From assembly GCA_031278215.1 (NCBI GenBank), contig JAITKV010000011.1, positions 58,063-122,062 of the forward strand: DNA of 64,000 nucleotides. The letters are read 5' to 3'. Positions within the stretch are counted from its first letter, which is position 1, and every line of letters begins with the position of its first letter. Positions 48,841 through 57,288 of this stretch are shown here, piece by piece. Under the pieces are notes generated by a model that was not told where the DNA came from, searched no databases, and saw only the letters and a list, made by a program, of their open reading frames with translations. Both the position numbers and the translations under genes were made by a program. The DNA comes from Spirochaetaceae bacterium. GTDB lineage: Bacteria > Spirochaetota > Spirochaetia > Treponematales > Breznakiellaceae.

Positions 48841-49904
48841 AGGGCGCTTTGCCGCTTTCGCTGGCGGTTTTCTGCGCCGCGGTTCTTTGGGCCGCGCCCC
48901 TCTATGCCCAAAATCCCGAAAAAAGCTATTCCCTGGACGAAACCCTTCGGGAACTGGGTTCCTCCCTGCGCTGGGACCCCTTTCTTTCCGCGGGGATCTT
49001 AAGCGCCGGGGACCACCGGCTTAGTTTTTACACGGGAGCCCCGGGAGAACAGGGCCTGGTCCTGCTGGACGGCAGGGAACTGTTTAACCTGGCCCTGCCC
49101 TACAGGGAAGGGGGAAGCCTCCGCTTTCCCAATTCCTTTGTACAGACCGGCAAGCAGGCCCTGTCCAGGGCCGCCGCGGAAGATTCGGTCCGGTTCAGGG
49201 TGGCGGCAATTATTGTGGATCCCGGCCACGGGGGCAAGGATCCGGGGGCGGTGGGAACCCATGTGATAGGGGGAAAAACCCTAAAATCGGTAGAAAAAGA
49301 CATTACCCTTACGGTTTCAAAGAAATTGGCGGCCCTGCTGCAATCCGCCTACCCGGAAAAACGGGTGCTCCTTACCAGGGACGGCGACACCTATCCTACT
49401 CTGGAAGACCGGGTTAATATCGCCAATACCGTGTCCCTGAAGGATAACGAAGCGATCATCTATATTTCTATCCATGCCAATGCGTCGTTAAATAAAACCG
49501 CCCGGGGCTACGAGGTCTGGTATCTTCCCCCGGAGGCCCGGCGGGAACTTATAGACCGGGACAAATACGCGGACGCCGCGGAGGTTATTCCCATCCTTAA
49601 CGCCATGCTGGAAGAAGAATTTATCTCCGAAAGCACCCGAATAGGCCGGTTTATCCTAGACCGGTTCCGGGAAGCCTTTGGAAACCGCCTTCCCTCCCGG
49701 GGCCTAAAGGCGGAAAACTGGTACGTGGTCCGGAACGCCCGGATGCCGGCGGTGCTGGTGGAACTGGGTTTTGTAAGCAACCCCGAAGACGCCGTCCTTA
49801 TGGCGGACCCGGAGTACTTGAAATTGTTTTCCGAAGGGTTGTATAAAGGAATTGCCGATTTTGTGGCGGAATTTGAACAATCCGGAGGCTATATCGCTCC
49901 CTAG
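48837..49904 (+). CDS. N-acetylmuramoyl-L-alanine amidase (Amidase_3)
   Basis: IIVDPGHGGKDPGAVG, VLLTRDGDTYPTLEDRVNIAN, ISIHANASLNKTARGYEVWYL, VLVELGFVSNPEDA; GTG start overlapping upstream TGA. Confidence 0.92.
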   Translation: MKGALPLSLAVFCAAVLWAAPLYAQNPEKSYSLDETLRELGSSLRWDPFLSAGILSAGDHRLSFYTGAPGEQGLVLLDGRELFNLALPYREGGSLRFPNSFVQTGKQALSRAAAEDSVRFRVAAIIVDPGHGGKDPGAVGTHVIGGKTLKSVEKDITLTVSKKLAALLQSAYPEKRVLLTRDGDTYPTLEDRVNIANTVSLKDNEAIIYISIHANASLNKTARGYEVWYLPPEARRELIDRDKYADAAEVIPILNAMLEEEFISESTRIGRFILDRFREAFGNRLPSRGLKAENWYVVRNARMPAVLVELGFVSNPEDAVLMADPEYLKLFSEGLYKGIADFVAEFEQSGGYIAP

Positions 49905-49940
49905 GAGCCTGTGGCGCTTGCAGGTTTTTGCGCCCATAAA
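49904..49940. repeat. Intergenic repeat fragment (left-half homologue of 3144-3300)
   Basis: TAGGAGCCTGTGGCGCTTGCAGGTTTTTGCGCC directly after the amidase stop, same position relative to a stop codon as at 3144. Confidence 0.6.
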
Positions 49941-49962
49941 CCGGACGGACAGGGGATGGAGC

Positions 49963-50445
49963 ATGGGATTTTTTAAGCAGATCCGCCGTTTGGCGTACCT
50001 GGCGGCGCTTCTTGGCTATACGTTTTTTGAGCTGTTGCATTCAGGATTAACCAGGCGCACCTTTGAATTTCCCGCCCTGGCGAACGGAGAACTGGTGGTA
50101 GAAGACCGAATGCTCTATAAGGCTGATTCTCTGGAACAGAACATCAAGAATTACGTGGAGGAACTTATTTTAGGCCCCATTTCGATAACCTGCGCCCCCC
50201 TGTTGACCAAGGGGGTTAAGCTGCAATCGTTTATGTACCGGGACGGAACGGTATACGCCGATTTTTCGGGGGACGCGGCCCTGCCGGTCCAGGGGGGGGC
50301 GCCGCTCTTTGAAAGCTTTTTGGCCCTAAACCGGGGAATCAGACGGAATTTTCACTCGATTTCGAATGTAAAACTCTTTGTAAACGGGAACGAGGTTTTT
50401 TTTAGCGAATTTGACCGGATATTTGGGCCGAATCCGCGGAATTAG
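49963..50445 (+). CDS. GerMN-domain-like membrane/exported protein
   Basis: KNYVEELILGPISITCAPLLTKGVKLQSFMYRDGTVYADFSGDAALP...ISNVKLFVNGNEV. Confidence 0.6.
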   Translation: MGFFKQIRRLAYLAALLGYTFFELLHSGLTRRTFEFPALANGELVVEDRMLYKADSLEQNIKNYVEELILGPISITCAPLLTKGVKLQSFMYRDGTVYADFSGDAALPVQGGAPLFESFLALNRGIRRNFHSISNVKLFVNGNEVFFSEFDRIFGPNPRN

Positions 50446-50466
50446 GCGGAATTAGATAATAGGGTA

Positions 50467-50494
50467 TTGACAAATTGTTTTAAGATCATATATT
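50467..50494 (+). promoter_or_regulatory. Sigma70-like promoter of flaA
   Basis: TTGACA, 16-nt spacer, TATATT; AAAGGAG RBS before flaA ATG. Confidence 0.6.
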
Positions 50495-50539
50495 TTTATA
50501 TATCTTGATTTATTATCTGGTAATGTAAAGGAGCTGTGA

Positions 50540-51595
50540 ATGAAACGAATATTCATTCTTTTAACCATCGCAGTGATGGCTGTTGGGTTGTTTGCTGAAG
50601 AAGCGGTTCTTATTGACTTTACGAAGCTTTCGGCGGATATTCTTGCCCCTGAAGACGGACAGCCGACTCAGAACCGGGCGACAATAATGGATTACGGCGC
50701 TGTGGCCGGAGCCAGCTTTACCGATGAGCAAAAGCAGATTATGAAGACTTCTCTAGCCATAAGGAACTGGAATATAATCCTGGCGTCTTCTTCCAGAACC
50801 GTACAGCGGGAAGTCCTTAGCTATGCGGAAGAAGCCGACTCCAAACAGTACGGAAAGGTGCTGGGTATAAGGGTTAATTTTCCTGTGGAACCGTGGAATT
50901 CCTGGGCCCTGATAAGGCCGCCCTTTGAAATTCCCGCCTTTGAAGCCAGGGCCGAAATTGACGATCAGGGAAACGTTACCGGTACCGGCGAAAGCGGTGT
51001 AAGCGGACTTTCCCGGTTTGAAGGCCCCGATGAAGACCAGGACGGAAAACCCGACTACGGTCTTGGGGTGGTTAAAAATGTGGGCACCATTAAGGCCATT
51101 GCCGTAAATGTATACGGCCTACAGTTTCCCCACAGCCTTTCGGTGATCCTTATTGACAACGAAGGGAACGAAAAGACCATGTTTGTGGATTACCTTAACT
51201 TTGACGGCTGGGCCGAAATTACATGGCAAAATCCGGCCTATGTGGCCCAGGTGCGGAACCGGGAATTACGCCTGTACCCCCTGTACCCCACCTCCACGCC
51301 CTTTGTAAAATTCGGGGGCTTCCTGATTAAGCGGGACGCCGATAAGGCCGGCGGGGACTTTATCGCCTATTTCCGGGACGTTAAAATCATCTACGATAAG
51401 GCGGTTCTTGATACCGATCCGGATATCGACAATGAAGGACTGTGGCACATCATTCAGACCAGAGAAGAAGCCAAGAAGAAGTGGGAAATGAGCCGCTTTG
51501 GACAGCAGCAGATTCTTCGGTATCTGGAACAGCAGAAACAAGCTACGGAAGATACCTTTACTCCTTCTCCTAAGGTTGGCGGCGGCACGAACTAA
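50540..51595 (+). CDS. flaA: Flagellar filament outer layer (sheath) protein FlaA
   Basis: Signal peptide; VLIDFTKLSADILAPE..., WNIILASSSRTVQREVLSYAEEA, GIRVNFPVEPWNSWALIRPPFEIPAFE, NVGTIKAIAVNVYGLQFPHSLSVILIDNEGNEKTMFVDYLNFDGW. Confidence 0.95.
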   Translation: MKRIFILLTIAVMAVGLFAEEAVLIDFTKLSADILAPEDGQPTQNRATIMDYGAVAGASFTDEQKQIMKTSLAIRNWNIILASSSRTVQREVLSYAEEADSKQYGKVLGIRVNFPVEPWNSWALIRPPFEIPAFEARAEIDDQGNVTGTGESGVSGLSRFEGPDEDQDGKPDYGLGVVKNVGTIKAIAVNVYGLQFPHSLSVILIDNEGNEKTMFVDYLNFDGWAEITWQNPAYVAQVRNRELRLYPLYPTSTPFVKFGGFLIKRDADKAGGDFIAYFRDVKIIYDKAVLDTDPDIDNEGLWHIIQTREEAKKKWEMSRFGQQQILRYLEQQKQATEDTFTPSPKVGGGTN

Positions 51596-51669
51596 GGCTT
51601 ACTCTGCAAGGGGCGGCTTCGCCTGAAGGCGCCGCCTGAAGGCGCCGCCTGAGGGCGTGTATAAAACGG

Positions 51670-51696
51670 GGCTGTTTCAATTCAAATGAAACAGCC
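51670..51696. other. Perfect hairpin GGCTGTTTCA-N7-TGAAACAGCC downstream of flaA
   Basis: 10-bp perfect inverted repeat. Confidence 0.6.
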
Positions 51697-51720
51697 TTGA
51701 CAGACCTAAAAAACTTACAG

Positions 51721-51753
51721 GCTGTCTGAAACGGGCTTTCAGGCAGCTTTTTT
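51721..51753 (+). terminator. Rho-independent terminator downstream of flaA
   Basis: GCTGTCTGAAA-CGGG-CTTTCAGGCAGC followed by T6. Confidence 0.8.
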
Positions 51754-51768
51754 AATCCCGGGGAAACC

Positions 51769-52992
51769 ATGGCTTTTGTTCTTCCGGATCGTAACCAGCT
51801 TCAGAAAAAGTATAAAAAAGCGCTTCCGGCCCGGGATCATATTTTAAAAGAGATAACCGGAATCCTGGAAACCGCGGTTCAACCTCTGTCTTCCCGGCCC
51901 ACTATTAAGGGCCGGATCAAGGAATTTGACAGCTACTATAAAAAATACCTTAAACTTCTTAAGGAAACTCCGGGGATCGATCCGGTAATTACCGATTTGC
52001 TGGCCCTGCGGATTATTTGTCCTTTCCTGGAGGATCTTTCGGTGGTAGAAAAGCTTATCCGGGGGAATTTTTCCGTAACGGAGCTGGACAGAAAGGGCGC
52101 CCATTTTAGCTTTAAAGAATTCGGGTACGAATCGGTACACCTGCTTATACAGATCCCCCCGGATTTAACGGCCCAATGGGGGCCCTGCGGGGTCGAGGCG
52201 GTGGAAATTCAGGTGCGGACGATTCTGCAGGACGCCTGGGCGGAGGTTGAACACGAACTGGTGTACAAGGCGGAATTTACCCCCTTTGACGATCCCATGA
52301 AGCGCCGCCTGGCGGCGGTCAACGCAAGCCTTTCTTTGGCGGACAGTATTTTCCAGGAAATCCGAAGCTACCAGCGCCAGCTTAACCGGGAAATGGGAAA
52401 ACGCCGGAATTCCTTCTACCGTAAGATAGAAGATTCCACCGACGGCCTGCTTTTTGAAGAAGAACACGAAACGGAAACAGAAATGCCCGCCCTGCCGGAG
52501 CCTAATTACCAGAGCACCATCGATGATCTTCTGTTAAACGCCCTGTACGCCCATAACCAGAACCGTTTTGCCGAGGCCATTGCCTTTTACAGCCGGATTT
52601 TGGACATGAACCCGGCGCCTTCCATTGTATCCTTAATCTACAAACACCGGGGTATGGCGTATTTTGCCCAATCCAAATACGAGGAAGCCATTGACGATTT
52701 TACCAAATCTTTAAAATTCGACAAAAAATCCTATAAATCCGCGTATTACCGGGGGGTGGTTAGGTCGGTACTGCGGGAATATGCCGGGGCGGTGGACGAT
52801 TTTACCCTTTCCCTGGAAATTAACCCCTACCAGAATTTTACCCTGTACCGCAGAGGCCAGGCCTATTATCATCTGGAAGATTATCCGGCCGCCCTGGCGG
52901 ACTGCAACGCTTCCCTGGCCCTGGACCCGGAATTTGAAACCGCCCTGCGGTTCCGCTCCCTTTTGTTGAATAAACTTAAGATGCGGGGATAG
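51769..52992 (+). CDS. RelA/SpoT-synthetase-domain protein with C-terminal TPR repeats
   Basis: DLLALRIICPFLEDLSVVEKLI, FGYESVHLLIQ, EIQVRTILQDAWAEVEHELVYK; TPRs IVSLIYKHRGMAYFAQSKYEEAIDDFTKSLKFDKKSYKSAYYRGVV. Confidence 0.88.
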   Translation: MAFVLPDRNQLQKKYKKALPARDHILKEITGILETAVQPLSSRPTIKGRIKEFDSYYKKYLKLLKETPGIDPVITDLLALRIICPFLEDLSVVEKLIRGNFSVTELDRKGAHFSFKEFGYESVHLLIQIPPDLTAQWGPCGVEAVEIQVRTILQDAWAEVEHELVYKAEFTPFDDPMKRRLAAVNASLSLADSIFQEIRSYQRQLNREMGKRRNSFYRKIEDSTDGLLFEEEHETETEMPALPEPNYQSTIDDLLLNALYAHNQNRFAEAIAFYSRILDMNPAPSIVSLIYKHRGMAYFAQSKYEEAIDDFTKSLKFDKKSYKSAYYRGVVRSVLREYAGAVDDFTLSLEINPYQNFTLYRRGQAYYHLEDYPAALADCNASLALDPEFETALRFRSLLLNKLKMRG

Positions 52993-53102
52993 AAGGGGCC
53001 GAAAAAAAAAGAGCGCCTTATATTGCTTTCTAATATTAAGAACAATTATACTAACTATGAGTAGCAATACTTGCAGTATATTATTTTAACGAGGAGTAAA
53101 AC

Positions 53103-53789
53103 ATGAAAAAAATTATAGCATTGGCGGCCCTGGTTTTTGCCGCGGGCCTGGCGTTTGCCCAGGAAGACGCCGCCCCGGCGGAGGAAAAACCGGAAAAATT
53201 CGATCTGGAAGTAACCGTGGGCTTCCCCATTCACTGGACAAATGCGGACCATCGCGATTCGGGGCTGTTCTATGAAGACAAGACCGTAACCGCCAATACC
53301 GCGCTGGGGCTTTCCCTGCTTTTTAACTTTACCCGGAAGCTAGGCTTTACCCTGGACACGGACTTTTTCTTTGGCGGCAAAATTATGGGATTTGCCTCGA
53401 ATAACTCGAATTATAATTCTCTTTTTGGGGCCAATGTCCTTTTGGGGCCGGTAATCTACCTGTATAACGGCAACTTCCTGCGCATCCCCCTGGCCTTTGG
53501 GGCCCATCTGTACTATTTTAGCGACGATCTGTGGGAACCTGCCATAGCGGGGGACGGTGATTGGATAAAGCGGCAGGACCTTCAGATAGGTCCCGGCGCA
53601 TACCTGGGTATCCAGTTCCATTTTAATAAGAATATTTATATCTTTAGCCGTACCAGCGTGGCGGTAGATGTATTCCGCTGGTACAAGGCAAATACTACCA
53701 TTGCAGGCAGCAGCAACAGCGATACGGACATTGAATTTGCCTTTGGCTGGACGGTTACGCCCGTTATTGGTATCGGCGTAAAGTTCTAA
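53103..53789 (+). CDS. Predicted outer-membrane beta-barrel protein
   Basis: Signal peptide MKKIIALAALVFAAGLAFAQ; alternating amphipathic strands; C-terminal VTPVIGIGVKF. Confidence 0.6.
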   Translation: MKKIIALAALVFAAGLAFAQEDAAPAEEKPEKFDLEVTVGFPIHWTNADHRDSGLFYEDKTVTANTALGLSLLFNFTRKLGFTLDTDFFFGGKIMGFASNNSNYNSLFGANVLLGPVIYLYNGNFLRIPLAFGAHLYYFSDDLWEPAIAGDGDWIKRQDLQIGPGAYLGIQFHFNKNIYIFSRTSVAVDVFRWYKANTTIAGSSNSDTDIEFAFGWTVTPVIGIGVKF

Positions 53790-53801
53790 TTTTTTTGACG
53801 C

Positions 53802-53849
53802 CGGCCGCAGGGGTTTTTAGCAGGGAAGACTCCCCGCCTGCGGCCGGTG
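53802..53849. terminator. Long GC hairpin after the OM barrel gene
   Basis: CCGGCCGCAGG...CCTGCGGCCGG inverted repeat. Confidence 0.45.
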
Positions 53850-53959
53850 TTTAGCCCCGGGCTTATCACTACGCGTCGGACCAGGTCTGCGGACCGGGAA
53901 CCGCGGATACACGAATTTGCGCTTCCATAGCCCTTTCTTTTTGTAAGGTATGGGTGCGG

Positions 53960-53987
53960 TTGACAAAATCCGGTGGTTTTTTATAGT
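53960..53987 (+). promoter_or_regulatory. Sigma70-like promoter upstream of repeat element/tRNA-Glu
   Basis: TTGACA, 16-nt spacer, TATAGT. Confidence 0.5.
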
Positions 53988-54001
53988 ATACACCATGGGG
54001 T

Positions 54002-54033
54002 TTGTTCCAAAACCCGGTTGGGTTTAGAACAGC
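54002..54033. repeat. Palindromic intergenic repeat, copy 2: TTGTTCCAAAACCCGGTTGGGTTTAGAACAGC
   Basis: Same length and core as 24325-24356. Confidence 0.6.
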
Positions 54034-54154
54034 CGCCATGGACTTGAGTTTAGGGGCAGGGAATTAGATAAGGGAACCTCTGGATGCCCCGGGAAGCCCA
54101 AAGTATAAAATGGCAGGTAAAACAAAGCGGCGCATGGCGCCGCACCCGCCGCAG

Positions 54155-54226
54155 GTCTCCTTCGTCTAGTGGTTAGGACATCGGGTTTTCATCCCGACAA
54201 CGGGGGTTCAATTCCCCCAGGAGATG
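54155..54226 (+). tRNA. tRNA-Glu (anticodon TTC)
   Basis: GTCTCCTTCGTCTAGTGGTTAGGACATCGGGTTTTCATCCCGACAACGGGGGTTCAATTCCCCCAGGAGATG: cloverleaf, acceptor GTCTCCT/AGGAGAT, anticodon loop TTTTCAT. Confidence 0.95.
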
Positions 54227-54455
54227 AAACGACTTCTTGTAATTCCTTACAGAATAAGAAATTGCGTTATCTATAAAATATTCCTTTCTGGAAATAGTGG
54301 CGGCCGGAGACAGCCATATTGTTACCAGGTCTATCGTCCGGCCGCCGGAACAGGCGGAAAACCGCTTGATTTTTATAAAAAACCGGGTATAATTAAGGCT
54401 GCCCTGGTGTACCGAATTCTGTCCGGCAAAACCGGCAAAGGAGGGTTTAGCAGCC

Positions 54456-54899
54456 ATGAAAAGAAACACGATTTTGGCGGGAACGGCGGTTTTTGTCCTT
54501 GCCTTCGTGCTGGGGGCCTGCGGCGAGGTTCCGGGCAGCGTTACGCCCTATACGTTCAGGTTCAAGGTAGCTAATAACACACCTAATAATTACGCCGGTA
54601 AGTCGATTTCCAAGGTTGAAATTTTTAACGGATCCAACGAATACAGCCCTGTATTGAGGACGATTGCTTCGGCCTCCCCCCTTGGCCCGGGTAATTTGTC
54701 CGTAGAATACCAGGTGTCCGGATTTACCGCTCCGTACCAGGGCGACCGGCGCTATGTCGGCGCGCGAATTACCGATTCAGACGGGTACTCTTATTTTGAC
54801 TATTACACTTTCGGCCCCGAAAGCAAAATTACGATTAGTTTAAAGTTTGATACTTGGGATTCCCGCTACTACGCATTTCTTAGCACCGGCAACTGGTGA
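54456..54899 (+). CDS. Small lipoprotein of unknown function
   Basis: Lipobox VLGAC; beta-rich sequence; no family recognised. Confidence 0.5.
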   Translation: MKRNTILAGTAVFVLAFVLGACGEVPGSVTPYTFRFKVANNTPNNYAGKSISKVEIFNGSNEYSPVLRTIASASPLGPGNLSVEYQVSGFTAPYQGDRRYVGARITDSDGYSYFDYYTFGPESKITISLKFDTWDSRYYAFLSTGNW

Positions 54900-54957
54900 T
54901 CCCCGGACCATGGGGGAAGCTCCGGCTGGGTTTCCGGAACTTTCGGCCTTTGGCCGC

Positions 54958-54981
54958 GGCCCTTGGCCGCGGCCAAGGGCC
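54958..54981. other. 24-bp perfect palindrome GGCCCTTGGCCGCGGCCAAGGGCC at convergent gene junction
   Basis: Direct reading; lies between + CDS ending 54899 and - CDS ending 55010. Confidence 0.7.
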
Positions 54982-55009
54982 GGCGGAGAAAATTGCTAAT
55001 TCCCAGGGC

Positions 55010-56266
55010 TTAGGGTTCTTTTTTCCGCTTTGAGAGCCCATATCTCCAGCCCACGTTGATGAAGGGCCGCAGAAAACCGGGCTGGGGCGCGTCGGGGGAA
55101 AAGAGGTGGGCATAGTCCGCCCCCAGTTCCGCGTAGAGGAAGGGGAGGAACCGCCATTCCAGGGAAAGGCCCAGGGAGGCCAGGGGAACCCAGCTTGTAA
55201 GGGGTTCGCTGGTGTAGTTTTGGTAATCAAACACCAGGCGCAGGGGCGCGGCGTTTATGCCCCCTCTTAGCCGCGCGTTAAAGGCAAAGCCCCGCAGGGG
55301 AAGCGTTTTCCGGTACAAGAGGCCCGCTTCGGCCCCGGTGATAAACGCGGAAAAATCGGCGCCGCCGCTCCCGACGCCGCTCCCGCTAAGATAGTTCAGG
55401 CTTATGTTGGCCTCGGCGCCCAGGAAGCCCCAGGGCCGTTTAAGGAATATAAAGGCCCCCCGGATATCCATGCCCAGGGGGGCAAATTTTTTATCCAGGG
55501 CGTCGAAAAGATAACCGTACAAAGGCAGAAGGGGCGCGTAACCGGCGGAAAGATGCAGATCGTAGGAACTGCTAAAAAGGTCAACATCCACAGGCCCCGC
55601 GGATGCTTCCAGGCCGCCGGGGTTTCTGACAAGGATCCGGTACGCGCCGGGCCGCAGTTCCGCGGGGTTAAAGGACAGGGAGGCTTTGTCCCCTTCTGGA
55701 AGATATGTTTTTGCCGCGATGGGCTGCGCGGAATCCTCTTCCAGGGGAACCAGATACGCTTCTCCGGCTTCTATAAAATTTGCCCCCGTAAGCTTAAACT
55801 CCCAGCCGTCTCCGTCGTGGATGTACAGGGCGTCCGGCGTGTGGGCCGCGATTTCCGGCCGCAGGGCCAGGATAATGCTAAAAGAGGCCCAGTTGGTGGC
55901 GTATTCAAACTGGTTTAGCAGATTGAATACCCGCACCTGGTAGCGGTATCTTCCGGGCCCCAGGGATATATCGACATAGCTTCTGTCCGTGCTTTCCCGG
56001 TGGATTTCGGCAAAGGCGCCCGAGCGTTCGCGTTCCACCACCACCTCGTAACGCGCGGCGTTTTCATCGTCCGGCCACCTAAGGCGCTGTACGATGGTCT
56101 GCTCCCCCGTTTCGCTCTCGCGGATAAAATACGCGCCCGTGGTTTCCTGGGCCGCCGCGGGCGCCGCGAGGATCCCCGCCGCGAAGAGCAGGGCGGCGAT
56201 GATCCTGAAGCCCGGAAAAAAGGGCGCGGCGGATTTTTGTACCATCCTTGTGTTGATTTTTGTCAT
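55010..56266 (-). CDS. Exported FnIII-like/beta-structured protein with barrel-like C-terminal half
   Basis: Signal peptide; QRLRWPDDENAARYEVVVERERSGAFAEIHRESTDRSYVDISLGPGRYRYQVRVFN; overlaps upstream repeat-lipoprotein stop. Confidence 0.55.
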   Translation of the reverse strand: MTKINTRMVQKSAAPFFPGFRIIAALLFAAGILAAPAAAQETTGAYFIRESETGEQTIVQRLRWPDDENAARYEVVVERERSGAFAEIHRESTDRSYVDISLGPGRYRYQVRVFNLLNQFEYATNWASFSIILALRPEIAAHTPDALYIHDGDGWEFKLTGANFIEAGEAYLVPLEEDSAQPIAAKTYLPEGDKASLSFNPAELRPGAYRILVRNPGGLEASAGPVDVDLFSSSYDLHLSAGYAPLLPLYGYLFDALDKKFAPLGMDIRGAFIFLKRPWGFLGAEANISLNYLSGSGVGSGGADFSAFITGAEAGLLYRKTLPLRGFAFNARLRGGINAAPLRLVFDYQNYTSEPLTSWVPLASLGLSLEWRFLPFLYAELGADYAHLFSPDAPQPGFLRPFINVGWRYGLSKRKKEP

Positions 56267-57288
56267 AGAACCCAGCCTTCGTCCTCCGCACTGTCAAGCG
56301 CATCCCCTTCCCCTGCGGTACTTTCCCGCCATTTTACGGGGCTACTACTAACATACACCGCGTGGCCGTGGCCGGCGGCCATCTCACTACCGTCGTTGTC
56401 CTTCACACGGTTTTTCATTCCATCGTCGTCCACGTCCGTACCGTAAATGACCCCCCCTGCTTTTGTAAAGGCGCCGCCGCTGTCCACATACACCCCGCCG
56501 CCGTAGCCGCCGTTGCCGGTGGCGGTATTGCCGCTGATAGTTCCGCCGTTCATGATAAATCTGCCGCCGGTCACATATACCCCGCCGCCGCTGCCGCTGC
56601 CTAAGGCGCGTTCCGCCCTGTTCCCGCTGATAGTTCCGCCGTTCATGGTAAAGCTGCCGGTCCCGGCCACATACACCCCGCCGCCGCCGCTGGCGCTGGT
56701 ATTGCCGCTGATGGTTCCGCCGTTCATGGTAAAGGCGCCGCCGTCCACAAACACCCCGCCGCCGGTTCCGTTAGTATGGTTATTCCGCAGTTCGGTCCCG
56801 TCCTGCATCGTACAGGAACGGTTCACTACCTTTATCAGAGGAGGACTACCCGGAACCGCGCCGCCGTCCAGGACCAGGGTTCCTCCTTCGGGCCGGCCCA
56901 GGGTTAAATCGCCGCTTGAACCATTTACCTCGAAGAAGATGTCCGTAGGAAAGCCGTCTGGCCGGGTAATGACCGCCGTAACGCCGGGCGCGGCGGTAAT
57001 GGTAAGGGGCCGGCTTACCCTTATCGTGGCGCTTCCGGCGGGGAAACTTTTTGCCAGGGCGATAAGCTGCGCATCCGTGTGTTCAACGGCGTTTCTCAGT
57101 TCCTCCCAACTGCTTACCGGGGTCATGGCGCTTAAAAACGCTATGCTGTCTTTTAGCGGCAGGTTCCAGTTATCGCAGGCCGCAAGGACAAGGAAGAGGG
57201 GCAGGAACCGCCGCAGCGGTTTTTTTGCCCCGGCGCCGGAACCCGCTTGTCCGGGGGCCTGTACCGGCCGCGCGTTGATTTTTGTCAT
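56263..57288 (-). CDS. Beta-helix repeat lipoprotein (FTMNGGTISGNTA repeats), paralogue B
   Basis: Lipobox LVLAAC; repeats GGGVYVDGGAFTMNGGTISGNTSAS; C-terminal HAVYVSSSPVKWRESTAGEGDALDS. Confidence 0.75.
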   Translation of the reverse strand: MTKINARPVQAPGQAGSGAGAKKPLRRFLPLFLVLAACDNWNLPLKDSIAFLSAMTPVSSWEELRNAVEHTDAQLIALAKSFPAGSATIRVSRPLTITAAPGVTAVITRPDGFPTDIFFEVNGSSGDLTLGRPEGGTLVLDGGAVPGSPPLIKVVNRSCTMQDGTELRNNHTNGTGGGVFVDGGAFTMNGGTISGNTSASGGGGVYVAGTGSFTMNGGTISGNRAERALGSGSGGGVYVTGGRFIMNGGTISGNTATGNGGYGGGVYVDSGGAFTKAGGVIYGTDVDDDGMKNRVKDNDGSEMAAGHGHAVYVSSSPVKWRESTAGEGDALDSAEDEGWVL

